A stretch of DNA of 64,000 nt. Origin: Lasiosphaeria ovina. Taxonomy: Eukaryota; Ascomycota; Sordariomycetes; Sordariales; Lasiosphaeriaceae. The notes under the pieces are model-generated. The model was not told the origin of the DNA and searched no databases. It saw nothing but the letters and a program-made list of their open reading frames with translations. Shown in pieces: positions 53,087 to 62,262 of this stretch. The position numbers were made by a program, and so were the translations under genes. The stretch covers positions 5,394,001-5,458,000 of the forward strand of contig JAULSN010000003.1 of the NCBI GenBank assembly GCA_033439765.1. The letters are read 5' to 3'. Numbering within the stretch: the first letter of the stretch is position 1; each line of letters starts with the position of its first letter.

Positions 53087-54418
53087 ATGTCTCTCGCAAC
53101 CATATTGACAGTCTTCGGGCTGCTCAGCCTTGCACTATCACAGCAAATTGGTAGCAAAATCCCAGAAGTGCACCCCATACTGACAACCTACAAATGCACT
53201 AAGGCCGGCGGCTGCACAGCGCAAAACACCTCAGTCGTCATCGACCCGGACTGGCGCGTGGTGACGGCCGTGGGCGCCAATGGCGGCATCTGCAAGGAAC
53301 CCGCCTTCGTCGGGGGCCTGAACAAGACTTTTTGTCCCGATGCAGCCACCTGCGCCCGGAACTGCGCACTGGAAGGCGTCAACTACACGGCAATGGGCGT
53401 GCGCACCACGAGCAACAATGGCCAAGCCGGCTCGCTGACGCTTAATATGTACGTCGACGACGTCCCGGTTAGTCCTCGAGTGTACTTGCTCGGCGCCGAT
53501 GGAGCCGACTACGCGGACCTACAGCTGGTGAACCAGGAGATTGCGTTCGATGCCGACGTGTCGAAGCTGCCGTGCGGCATGAACGGCGCCCTGTATCTGT
53601 CCGAAATGGATATGACTGGCGGACGAGGCGACCTGAACCCGGCCGGCGCGACCATGGGCACTGGCTACTGCGACGCGCAGTGCCCGACGAACTATACTTG
53701 GATTAACGGCATTGTGAGTTGGAAACAACCGCTTTACTATCTGTAGGCGACTACATTGGTAATTCAAGAAGCTAACTAGCCTGAACAGGCAAACCTCAAC
53801 TCAACCGGCGCGTGCTGCAGCGAGATGGACCTCTGGGAAGCGAACAGCGCGGCGACGAAATACACGCCGCACACGTGCACCAAGCCGGGGCTGTACGGGT
53901 GCGCGGGCGACGACTGCGGCGTCGAGGGCGTGTGCGCGCACACGGGGTGCGGCTTCAACACGTACGTGCAGGGGCACAAGGAGTTCTACGCGCCGGGCGG
54001 CACCGTGGACACGCGGCGGCCCTTCACGGTCGTGACGCAGTTCGTCTCGGCCGACAACTCACCAGGCGGCGAGCTCGTCGACATCCGGCGGCTGTACGTG
54101 CAGGACGGAAAGGTCATCCCGAACCCGCCGGCCGCGTCGGGTAAGGGCGACTCGCTGACAGCGACGTTCTGCGGCACCGGCACCGCGTTCGCCAGCCACG
54201 GCGGCATGAAGACCATGGGCGAGGCGCTGGCCCGCGGCATGGTACTCGTGTTCAGCATCTGGAACGACGCCAACGGGTTCATGGGCTGGCTGGATGGTGG
54301 CAGCAACGGCCCGTGCAGTGCCACGGATGGAAATCCGGACAATATCAAGGCCACGACTCCGGATACGTCGGTTGTGTTTTCCAATATCAAGTGGGGGGAT
54401 ATTGGAACCACGTACTAA
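53087..54418 (+). CDS. glycoside hydrolase family 7 endoglucanase (EG I type)
   Basis: Exons 53087-53713 and 53789-54418 (75-nt intron, phase 0, GCTAAC branch), 418 residues. Signal peptide LATILTVFGLLSLALS, mature start near QQIGSKIPEVHPILTTYKC. The GH7 catalytic signature is EMDLWEAN: nucleophile Glu221, Asp223, acid/base Glu226. Family landmarks: PRVYLLG, ALYLSEMD, GTGYCDAQCP, FWGD-like end KWGDIGTTY. The N-terminal motif PEVHP-LTTYKCTKAGGC and the short loops point to endo-beta-1,4-glucanase rather than cellobiohydrolase. There is no carbohydrate-binding module. About 18 cysteines fit the disulfide-rich fold. It cuts internal bonds in cellulose outside the cell; neighbours show no cellulase cluster. 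Confidence 0.95.
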
Positions 54419-54483
54419 TTATGGTCGAGGGAGTGTTGAGTTTACACCGAGCTTCTATTCGAGGTGTCAGCCCCCCTAATTAG

Positions 54484-56602
54484 ATGGAGTATATCCGTAA
54501 CCGTATCCGTATCCTTATCTGCATCTTTCACGATACCGGCGGCGGGACAAAAGAAAACTATGTCCCATATTTAAGGGTAGGAGATGCTCCAAAATTTGTC
54601 TTTGCCCGAGCGCCCATCGTCTGCCCCGCTGGCGGCACCTTGACCGATGGCGCCGCTGGGGCGTCCTCGCTGACGTGCTCGAGCACCGCGGCCGTCGCGG
54701 AGGGCGGGACGGGGCCCAGTGCCCGCTACTATGTCTGCTGCGCTTCGGGCGGCTCGTGCCTGGGTGCGCCGGGTGACATTGTCACCGAGTGTATCACTGG
54801 CGCGGTGCAGCAGTCGAGTGCCGGGCGCATAACTTGCCCAACATGCCAGACACTCGATGTCGGCGGCGCAACGATGCTCCGGTGCCCACCAGCCTCGCCC
54901 AATAGTGCTTCGTGCCTGCTGCCGCCCGAGCGGGAGTTCTGCCCGGGCTCCTCGGCGACATCCATCCGCGTGATGACGCGCAACGACCTCAGCACCACGT
55001 TCGGGTACGGGGCGGGTCTGCACTTCAGCCTCGACGGGGCCCCGAGCCCGACGGCGTGGATGCTCAGCGTCGAGGAGCAGGCTCCGGTGGCCGGGGCAGC
55101 GACCCCGCGAGGCGACCCCGACAACATTGTTATCGAAGCGCTCGGGCGCATCGGCGGCCCGCCGCCAGCCTGCACGGCCGACATCAAGCGCTTCTGCCCT
55201 TCGGTCTACAGCGTCATGCAGGCCACGTTCGGCCTGCCCGGGGCCGTGGCCTCCATCTGCAACACGGTCCACGACACCATCTGCCCCGGCGTGTGTCCGC
55301 TGTGGGACGACCACCTGAACTGGGAGTTCTGGCTGACGGCGGCGTGCATGCGCGTGCCGGGATGGAACAGCGACACGTGGGTCGACGCGGTGAACAGCAC
55401 CTTCGCCGACGGGAGCACGGCTGCCTTCCGGCTCACGGCGCCGTGGTCGTGGACGGTCGAGGCCATAGACCCCAACAGCACGGCGTCGTGCCCCGCGGCC
55501 GAGGCCACGCTGGGCTCGTTCGCCGTGGTCAACGTAGCAGTGTTCGCGGGCGGGTTCCTGCTCGGGCGGCGCACCGTCGTGCGGCGCCTGTCGTGCGGGC
55601 TGCTCGGCCGCAGGGGCTCGCGCCTGTGGCCGGCCACGGCGCTGGTCAACGTGGCCATGGCGCTGGCCGCCAACTACGCCAACGCCTTGCTGGTGGCGCG
55701 CGAGTCGACGGCGCCGACGTGGGACCTGGTCGCGCTGTGGTTCACGCGCCCGCGCCTGGGCTGGCTGGCCGTCGTGCTCCTGGCCTGGGCCGACGACGAC
55801 CGCGAGCTGTACGCGTCCATGGGCGCCGCCGCCCTGCTGGCCGAGGTCCTGCTGCAGGCCGCCACCGCCTACTACATGGCCCGCACCGTGGTCCACGGCG
55901 TACAGATCGGCATCTACACGGCCGAGGGCCAGCAGAAGCTGCTCCCCGAGCCCTTGTTCAGGAGCCGGAACGGCTCCGACCAGGCCCTCATCTTGTACGC
56001 GGGCGCCATGCTCTGGATGTGCACCGTCTGGTTCCTGTTCTTTGGGGCCACCTTCATGTACGTGGCGCTGCTCTTTGGCTCGCCCGATACTACCCAAAGC
56101 GGCGGAGACAACGTGGACAATGCTGCCGACAGTACTATCCACAGCAACGAATACGTAACTCAACAAGAACATGCGCCCCCACCGCCCACCCCTCCCGAGA
56201 AGCAAGCCATGTCCCGGGAGGCCAAGTTGAAGATGGGACGCTGTGCGTTTTACCTGGTGCTACCGTGGATTGGCCAGTGGTTGTTCTGGACGGGGTTTGT
56301 GAAGCTCGCTGGGCCGTTGTGAGTCTGCTTCGGTGCCTCGTCAATCCATCACAGTGATGCTTGCCAAGATATATGCTGATTATTCCGCCCGTCGCTTCTC
56401 GCAGATATTGCACCAAGCCAGTCTGGAGCATGGCTGGCGTGTGGACCGGAGCCGGAGTTTCCAGTAAGTCTGGTTCGGTTCAACTGGTTGATTACCTCCT
56501 GGCCGAGTTCTCTGAGCTTCTTCCGGCAGTCACAAAGTCAAGACAATTACCTAACCAGGCTAACTAATCGAAAAAGATGCACTTATTGGGGCGTCAGGTT
56601 GA
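54484..56602 (+). CDS. multi-pass membrane protein with Cys-rich extracellular N terminus, unknown
   Basis: Exons 54484-56318, 56405-56463, 56577-56602 (phases 2, 1; last intron has CTAACTAAT branch), 639 residues. Stopping at the first exon's TGA loses the last helix. Residues ~40-330 hold many cysteines (CCASGGSC, ITCPTCQTL, CPGVCPLWD) and NxT/S sites. Membrane segments: LGSFAVVNVAVFAGGFLLG, ATALVNVAMALAANYANALL, LGWLAVVLLAW, AALLAEVLLQAATAYYMA, ILYAGAMLWMCTVWFLFFG, AFYLVLPWIGQWLFW and the one completed by exons 2-3, about seven in all. No signal peptide follows the first ATG, whose first ~35 codons have off-type codon use; the real 5' end may be lost or in an unseen exon. It starts only 65 nt after the GH7 stop. 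Family not recognised. Confidence 0.65.
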
Positions 56603-56785
56603 TTTCCAGGGTGATTCTGGCGCTTTCAAGCCTGCCTCCAAGCGTGCCTCGCAACTACGAAACAGTCTACAAACAAATCCATAACCCATACAAGTAGTTA
56701 CCTTCAAACCAACCTAATTCCCCCTTGTTATCATGTCAATAATTAAACAGCAATGAACCCCAAGTACGTCAACAAATCGTCTCGC
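56603..56785. other. short convergent 3' region
   Basis: About 180 bp between the membrane protein gene (+) and the flavoprotein gene (-). Confidence 0.5.
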
Positions 56786-58504
56786 CTACTCCCTCAGCCC
56801 CAGCCGCTTGGTAAACGCATTGTCAAACATGCCCGTCGTGTTCAGCTCGCGGAACACGGCCTGCCACCGGCCGAGGTCGGGATACCACCTGCGCACGTCG
56901 TCGCGAGTGGTGTAGCCCCAGTCGAGGCCCCAGTGGACGCGCACGCTGTGGTTCCCGTCGCCGCCGACGGTCGAGCAGATGATCTCCTTGACCTTGCCCA
57001 GCAGCTCGCGGTCGTGGTGGATGCCGTACAGCATGTCGAGCTCGACGGCGCACGTGAACCTGCCGGCCTGCGGCGCCAGGAACGCGTCCGACGCCCTAAT
57101 GAACCGAATGCCCAGCGGCCCGGCAATGTACCACTTATGCTCCCGGCCGAGCGTCTTGAACGCCGCGAGCACCTTGTCGATGGCCGCCACGCAGTCCTCC
57201 GCCGCGTCGACGTGCAGCTCGACCGCCCACGCACTGACCGTGTTCTCGACGCCGAGCGTGAAGACGGCGTGGCTGACGTCGACGTACGGCGGCGCCATGT
57301 CGACGAGGAAGCCGAGCGCCGTGTTGATGGCGCTGCGGTTCAGCAGGCCCGGGACCTTGTTCAGCGCCGTGACGAGCGCCCACGAGTTCTTCACGCTGAG
57401 CTTCTCCATCCAGCTCCAGAACCCGGAGAGCCGTTCGCCGCTGGGCTTCTGCAGCTTCTTGCGCGTGCGCTCGACCTTGATGCATTTGTGCGAGGCGTTG
57501 TCTTCGGCGTACGGGTTGATCAGCAACTCGAAGTGGTCGATGTCCTGGAGGATGGGCGGTGGCCACGACGACGAGGACAGGAGCGGCTTCATTGCTTCCC
57601 ACGTCGTCATGCTGCGCACCTCGGACACGCTGAAGGCCTCCTGCACGCGGATCGTGTAGCTGTAGATGATGCCCAGGCAGCCCATGGCCACCTTTGCGGC
57701 GCGGAACCACTCGTCGTCCTGCTTCAGCTCGACGGGGACGTCGGGGGCCTCGGGGAGATGGCCGGGGAACTTGGCGGGGTCCGTGATAGGTTGCTGAGGA
57801 GTCGACGAAGGCGAGGGCTCGATCTGGTACACCTTGCCGCTTTCCGTGACGAGCACGATAGAGAGGAGGAAATCTGCCATGGGTCCGTACTTTGCCCCGG
57901 AACCGTGCGTGCCCGTCGAAAGAGCCCCGGAGATGGTCTGTCCGTCGTATGCGCCCATGTTGATGAGCCCCAGCTTCTTGGCGTCGAGCGCCTTGTTGAG
58001 GTCCGCGACGGTGATGCCGCACTGTGCTCTGATCATGTTGGCCGGATCCGAACCATCGTGTAGGATGGATGGGTCGACGGGAAAGACTTGATTGAGCCCG
58101 CTGCTTGGGTCGACGAGGAGCGCGCCCTGCGAGTTGGTGATGTCCGAGAAGGAGTGGCCCGACCCGATGGCTCGCACTGCGACTTTCTTGTCTCGCGCTT
58201 CGGCGATGACACCAACTAGCCCCTTCAACGACGTGGAACGGCGATAACCGAGAGGGAGGCACGATTGTTCGCCGATGCAGTTCTTCCATGTCTCGACTGC
58301 GTCCGCCCGAGCCTGGAAGTCGAAGTGGGGAGGGTAAAGGTCAAGCCTGTTTGCGACTGCGTCGACTGCATCGAGGACTGTCCGGGGGTCCTTCTCAAAG
58401 GCAGCCACCAATTGCTGCTTCTTGTCCTCGTCGTCGGGTCTTGTTAGGGCCCAGATGAAGAGCTCGGCTGCTTCGTTTGGGTCGACCTTGTCCGCTTGGT
58501 CCAT
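56786..58504 (-). CDS. FAD-linked sugar-lactone oxidase-type flavoprotein (VAO/PCMH family)
   Basis: An intronless gene of 572 residues. The FAD-binding PCMH domain is seen from ~90: KKVAVRAIGSGHSFSDI (His is the usual covalent FAD ligand in this position), ALLVDPSSGLNQV, then AQCGITVADLNKALDAKKLGLINMGAYDGQTISGALSTGTHGSG. The C-terminal ALO-type domain ends with VRVHWGLDWGYT, equivalent to the HWGK motif of aldonolactone oxidases. Closest to D-arabinono-1,4-lactone oxidase/L-gulonolactone oxidase, which make erythroascorbate, but it lacks the mitochondrial membrane helix typical of Alo1, so a different sugar or alditol substrate is possible. A TATA-like TATAAAGC lies about 155 bp before the start. 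Confidence 0.9.
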   Translation of the reverse strand: MDQADKVDPNEAAELFIWALTRPDDEDKKQQLVAAFEKDPRTVLDAVDAVANRLDLYPPHFDFQARADAVETWKNCIGEQSCLPLGYRRSTSLKGLVGVIAEARDKKVAVRAIGSGHSFSDITNSQGALLVDPSSGLNQVFPVDPSILHDGSDPANMIRAQCGITVADLNKALDAKKLGLINMGAYDGQTISGALSTGTHGSGAKYGPMADFLLSIVLVTESGKVYQIEPSPSSTPQQPITDPAKFPGHLPEAPDVPVELKQDDEWFRAAKVAMGCLGIIYSYTIRVQEAFSVSEVRSMTTWEAMKPLLSSSSWPPPILQDIDHFELLINPYAEDNASHKCIKVERTRKKLQKPSGERLSGFWSWMEKLSVKNSWALVTALNKVPGLLNRSAINTALGFLVDMAPPYVDVSHAVFTLGVENTVSAWAVELHVDAAEDCVAAIDKVLAAFKTLGREHKWYIAGPLGIRFIRASDAFLAPQAGRFTCAVELDMLYGIHHDRELLGKVKEIICSTVGGDGNHSVRVHWGLDWGYTTRDDVRRWYPDLGRWQAVFRELNTTGMFDNAFTKRLGLRE

Positions 58505-58654
58505 TGTTGATGATTGGCTACCTCAGGTAAGTAAAAAGAGTATTTCTAGGTGGTCCTCAAATTGGCCGTGGAATTCTAGTCACGGCACGCGTGGATGTAA
58601 ACGATCTAGGTGCACATGAAGAAAAGGGGACGAGCAAAGAATGCCCCATCACGA

Positions 58655-58662
58655 GCTTTATA
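58655..58662 (-). promoter_or_regulatory. candidate TATA box of the flavoprotein gene
   Basis: TATAAAGC on the minus strand about 155 bp upstream of the ATG at 58504. Confidence 0.5.
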
Positions 58663-59435
58663 CACCTACTCTCTCCCTCTTCTATCTCATAGACCAGGCT
58701 GAGTCGAAAGCTTCAAGCGCACATGCCGCGGTAAAGCCGGATTCTAGACCCAATATTGCGCTACAGTCGACGCTCTAGACCGCCTTGTTGCCAGACAGTA
58801 CATGCACACTTTATTCTGATAATGGTGTCGGGCATGACTTGGCCACCAATGAGCGCTTGTGATGGCCGAGTTCAGCTGGCCACCGCGAATGCGCTAGTCC
58901 AATTTCAATGGGGAATGCACCGGGTGTAAGCTGAACATGTGCATGCATGAACTTGTCCCGTTTTAGTTGGCGAGGGGTTCGCAAGCCTTTTCTCTCCTTT
59001 CTGCTTCACTCTGCTTTGTACAGATAACAGAATGATAGTTAGATGAAAGATGGAGATGCCTGGGTAGGCGTAGGAGCTTGGTGAGTAGCGGGGTCTGAAA
59101 TCAAGGAGTAACTACAAATTGCCTATCTTTGTTCGATAATTATTTGTATGTTTATACCAACGGGAGGAATAAGGACCAATCGGAAAGGTGAAGCATTATG
59201 CACCTTCATTCACGAGTTCAATAAATAAGCGTAATGCAAGAACGGTAGCGGCCGAAATTGTGGTCAAAGTGAATCTCCATATTCCACTATTACCTCCTCC
59301 GACCCCGAAGTCGGTCAGGCTGCGCTCTCGATTGACAAGGGATGGCTTGTGTAGTAGCGACGGCAGTCTGGCTCGGCCCCCAACTCACAACCTTGGCAAG
59401 TTGACAGTTGGCTCACATCCATGGACGTTGTTGGG
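58663..59435. other. gene-free interval
   Basis: About 0.8 kb without a supported gene; contains the lost 5' side of the following fragment. Confidence 0.4.
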
Positions 59436-59866
59436 CTTGCTGGATGTAGTCGCCTACAAGAAAGCGGCCACCCTCGACGATCTCGCCCGAGGCTTCGGTG
59501 TTGTTCCGGGAGCCATGCAGGAGACCATCAAGGCGTACAACGACGCAATCGCAAACAAGCAGCCCGACCCGGTAAGAAAACTCGAGTATCCGTCTCCAAT
59601 CGTGGCAGCACCCTTCTACGGCATCGATATATCTGTGAGAGACGATGGAATGCTGCTCGTTCCAGCAATAACCCTTGGGGGTCACGTGTTGATGGGACAT
59701 TAGGCCTGGTGCTCAATGAAGCCGGCAAGACAATACCTAGATTGTATGCCGCGGGAAGGAATGCTGTTGGCATCTGCTCGAACAACTACGTCTCGGGACT
59801 CTCGCTAGCCGACTGCGTATTTTCGGGGAAAAGGGCTGGCGAGAGCGCAGCCCTGTTACTTACTTA
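59436..59866 (+). pseudogene. C-terminal fragment of an FAD_binding_2 oxidoreductase, frameshifted
   Basis: VAYKKAATLDDLARGFGV, ETIKAYNDAIAN and PSPIVAAPFYGIDIS belong to the substrate-domain part of fumarate reductase/3-ketosteroid dehydrogenase-like flavoproteins. At the GGGGG run near 59,680 the sense frame changes to GTLGLVLNEAGKTIPRLYAAGRNAVGICSNNYVSGLSLADC, the FAD-binding C terminus, ending TAG 59864-59866. One G appears to be missing from the run. The N-terminal FAD domain (GxGxxG) is absent upstream. Together these point to a decayed remnant rather than only a sequencing error. Confidence 0.7.
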
Positions 59867-59994
59867 GTCACTCTACATACATAGTTACTTAGCACAGATG
59901 TCCTGATCTGGTCCCTCTCAGTCTATACCGACAGGCCAGGTGTGCGTGATGTGAAGTTTCGCCGCCCGGTCCCCCTGCTCCGTCCATCAGGATA

Positions 59995-60218
59995 TTAATT
60001 TTCGTCTGCTTAATGAGGCTCTGCTCGAGGAGGGGCTTCCATAATTAGATTTATCATGAAAGTAAAATAGCTTATACCCATCACTGGGTATATGTTGAAA
60101 GGTTATATTATAATTCGTCTGCCTCAATAAGACTTGCTGCCTTAAGGAGGGACTTCCACAGTTAGATTTATCACAAAAGTGAAATGGCTCTTACCCATCA
60201 CCACGTACACATTAAAGG
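59995..60218. repeat. diverged tandem duplication A (two units of ~108 bp)
   Basis: Unit 59995-60102 and unit 60111-60218 align through shared words TTCGTCTGC, GAGG-CTTCCA-A-TTAGATTTATCA, ACCCATCAC and GTT/ATTAAAGG, with many transitions between them. Confidence 0.75.
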
Positions 60219-60508
60219 TTGACACAGGCATTTGCCGCAGTATAGCAAAAAGTCAAACTATTAAACGGCACTGCTCCGACAGAGTCATACCGGCCGGCTC
60301 ACGAACCTTACCACCGCCATGCAAGATCGAAGTTTTCGCCCAGGGCACATAAAGCGTATGTTGAAAGGTTAATATATGTATTTGCCACGGTGTGGCAAAA
60401 ATTCAAATAATTAAACGGTAATGATACAGTTATACCGGGCCGAGTTACGAACCTTGTCCCCGCCAATGTGAGATGGAAGTTTCGCCCAGGGCATGTATAT
60501 AAAGCGGA
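60219..60508. repeat. diverged tandem duplication B in a promoter (two units of ~138 bp)
   Basis: 60219-60356 and 60369-60508 share TTGCC-C-G, TTAAACGG, GTTATACCGG-like, ACGAACCTT, ACCGCCA-G, GAAGTTT-CGCCCAGGGCA and end in TAAAGCG. The second unit carries a better TATA box. Confidence 0.78.
60496..60504 (+). promoter_or_regulatory. TATA box of the 111-residue protein gene
   Basis: TATATAAAG, 203-211 bp upstream of ATG 60707, lies in the second copy of duplication B; the first copy has only ACATAAAGCG. Confidence 0.5.
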
Positions 60509-60706
60509 TGGCCGCATAGGATCGCTCTTCTGCGCCCTCTTCCTGATCTGCAGAGACACCAAAACTTATTATAGTTTCCTCTGACCCTACACGTCTCACG
60601 ACCAACTTCCCCGCGCCCTCGCTCCCAAAGAGAGCTTGACCGTCTTCTTCCTGCCCTCTTCATTCATTAACTTTATATTCGACTCAACGCCGCGAATTAG
60701 CCCACC

Positions 60707-61140
60707 ATGTCCGCCGTCCAGGGTCGCGGGAACAAATGCTTCCACGTCTCCAGAGTTACCGCCTCTGGCGAGGTTGAAGTGCGCAAGCAGGTCATCGAGG
60801 ACCTGACAGCTGCGAAGCCTCAGGAAGTAACAAACGCGGCGCGATTCGACCAAGTCATCGACCACTACAGGGCCGGCAATCGACTCCCTCGCGATGAAAT
60901 AGGTCTCTGGACACTTGGGGATGAGGTCGTACTGGGTACTTGCGACCAATATGAAGAGGCCGTTATCATGCACAACGGGGACAAGCCGTACCGAGAATGG
61001 GACTGGGGGTTTAGTCACGTAAGTTCTCACCCTATTCTCGATATTCTCCCTCCATTTTTCTTCATTCTTCCCTTCTTTATCTCCATTAAGCTTTCTAATT
61101 CTTGGCTCAATATAGGCGATTGCCTATCCGCTGTGGTAAT
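60707..61140 (+). CDS. small unknown protein
   Basis: Exons 60707-61018 and 61117-61140; the 98-nt intron (GTAAGT...ATAG) is phase 0 and the second exon encodes only AIAYPLW. Total 111 residues. Start CCCACCATGTCC is strong and codon use is C/G-ending in the first exon. Residues include KCFHVSRVTASGEVEVRKQVIEDL and RFDQVIDHYRAGNRLPRDEI, with a Trp-rich end (REWDWGFSH). No family, signal peptide or membrane helix recognised. The second exon is a proposal; without it the frame runs on into low-complexity sequence. Confidence 0.5.
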
Positions 61141-62262
61141 TATGCTCCCGTCAATCAGTCGGCAATCGATTCGGATCCCGCTACCTTCCCCTGAGGCCTA
61201 TAAAGAGCGAAGCAAAACAAAACAGGCTGTTATTACGGCAGGCCAGGGGGTCTTCAGGTATTTCTTGCCTTCTTTATGTCTCTGGGGCCAACCATTACTA
61301 GCATACTAAAAGTCCCAACTCTTTAGATCGTTCGCATATTCAATTTTTCTGGGGCAAATCTGGCGAGCCCGTTCAAAACGTGTAATGGACGGTGTAATGG
61401 ACGCATACGGATTCACTGGGACATACGGATAAGAGCGTCGAGGAATGCCGGTACTTTTGGCTTGCTGGACTCGGACTTGAGTTCCAATTGTAGTGTATGG
61501 AATGTTATAGTTATTCGTTGAAAGTGGATCAGTGTTAATATCCCGTTCAGTTGAGCTGGCTGTGGTTCATCGGCCTTGACCTCCTCGCAGAAGAAATATG
61601 AACGAGCTTTCCGCACTTGGAAGTTTGGAGCCATTTTCTTGCTAACGTAACTCTAGTGCCGGAGACACGTGCTAAATCGGGGGCCCAGATCATGGCAGGC
61701 GGTTATGTGGATCCGGGAAACCGCGCCTGCCCGGACCTCCCTAATCCGGGGTTGCGCACTTTTCACACATTGGAATTAACCTAGAATTTCTGCGGGGTTG
61801 CTTCTCCAACTCCATTTCTCCAAGACGAGGGGCCAATAACAGGTCTGTAATTCCACACGTTCTCAACGCCTGGTGAAATTTAATCGGAGCGGGGTTTCGA
61901 AGCCAGGATTGTGCGGTTGAATTCCGTGGCCGAGAAGCGTCGATCAAGAAGGGCCACCCAGCACCCAACCGCTTAGAATCACCGACACCAGGCTCGCTAC
62001 AGCAGGTCGTGCAGTTAGCGAGCGTCGCGATTGGTCGGCCCTGGCCTTTAAGCATGGGCTACAAGACCTTGTCGGGACGTCCAGGCCAACAGCTGAACCC
62101 ATGGGCCAGCCAAAGTTCCAGCCACGCCTCAGGACGGAGCGACGGGTGTGAAACAAGATTATGGTAATTGCGGTGCTGTGCCCAATGTCGGGCATATAAC
62201 GACTTGGTCTGCTTTTCGGCCGAGTTGCTGAATTCCTTTGGTTTCTTTGCCACCATGCTACG
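61141..62262. other. gene-free interval upstream of the PhoD-like gene
   Basis: About 1.1 kb. No supported gene; the right part is the probable promoter of the phosphatase gene. Confidence 0.45.
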
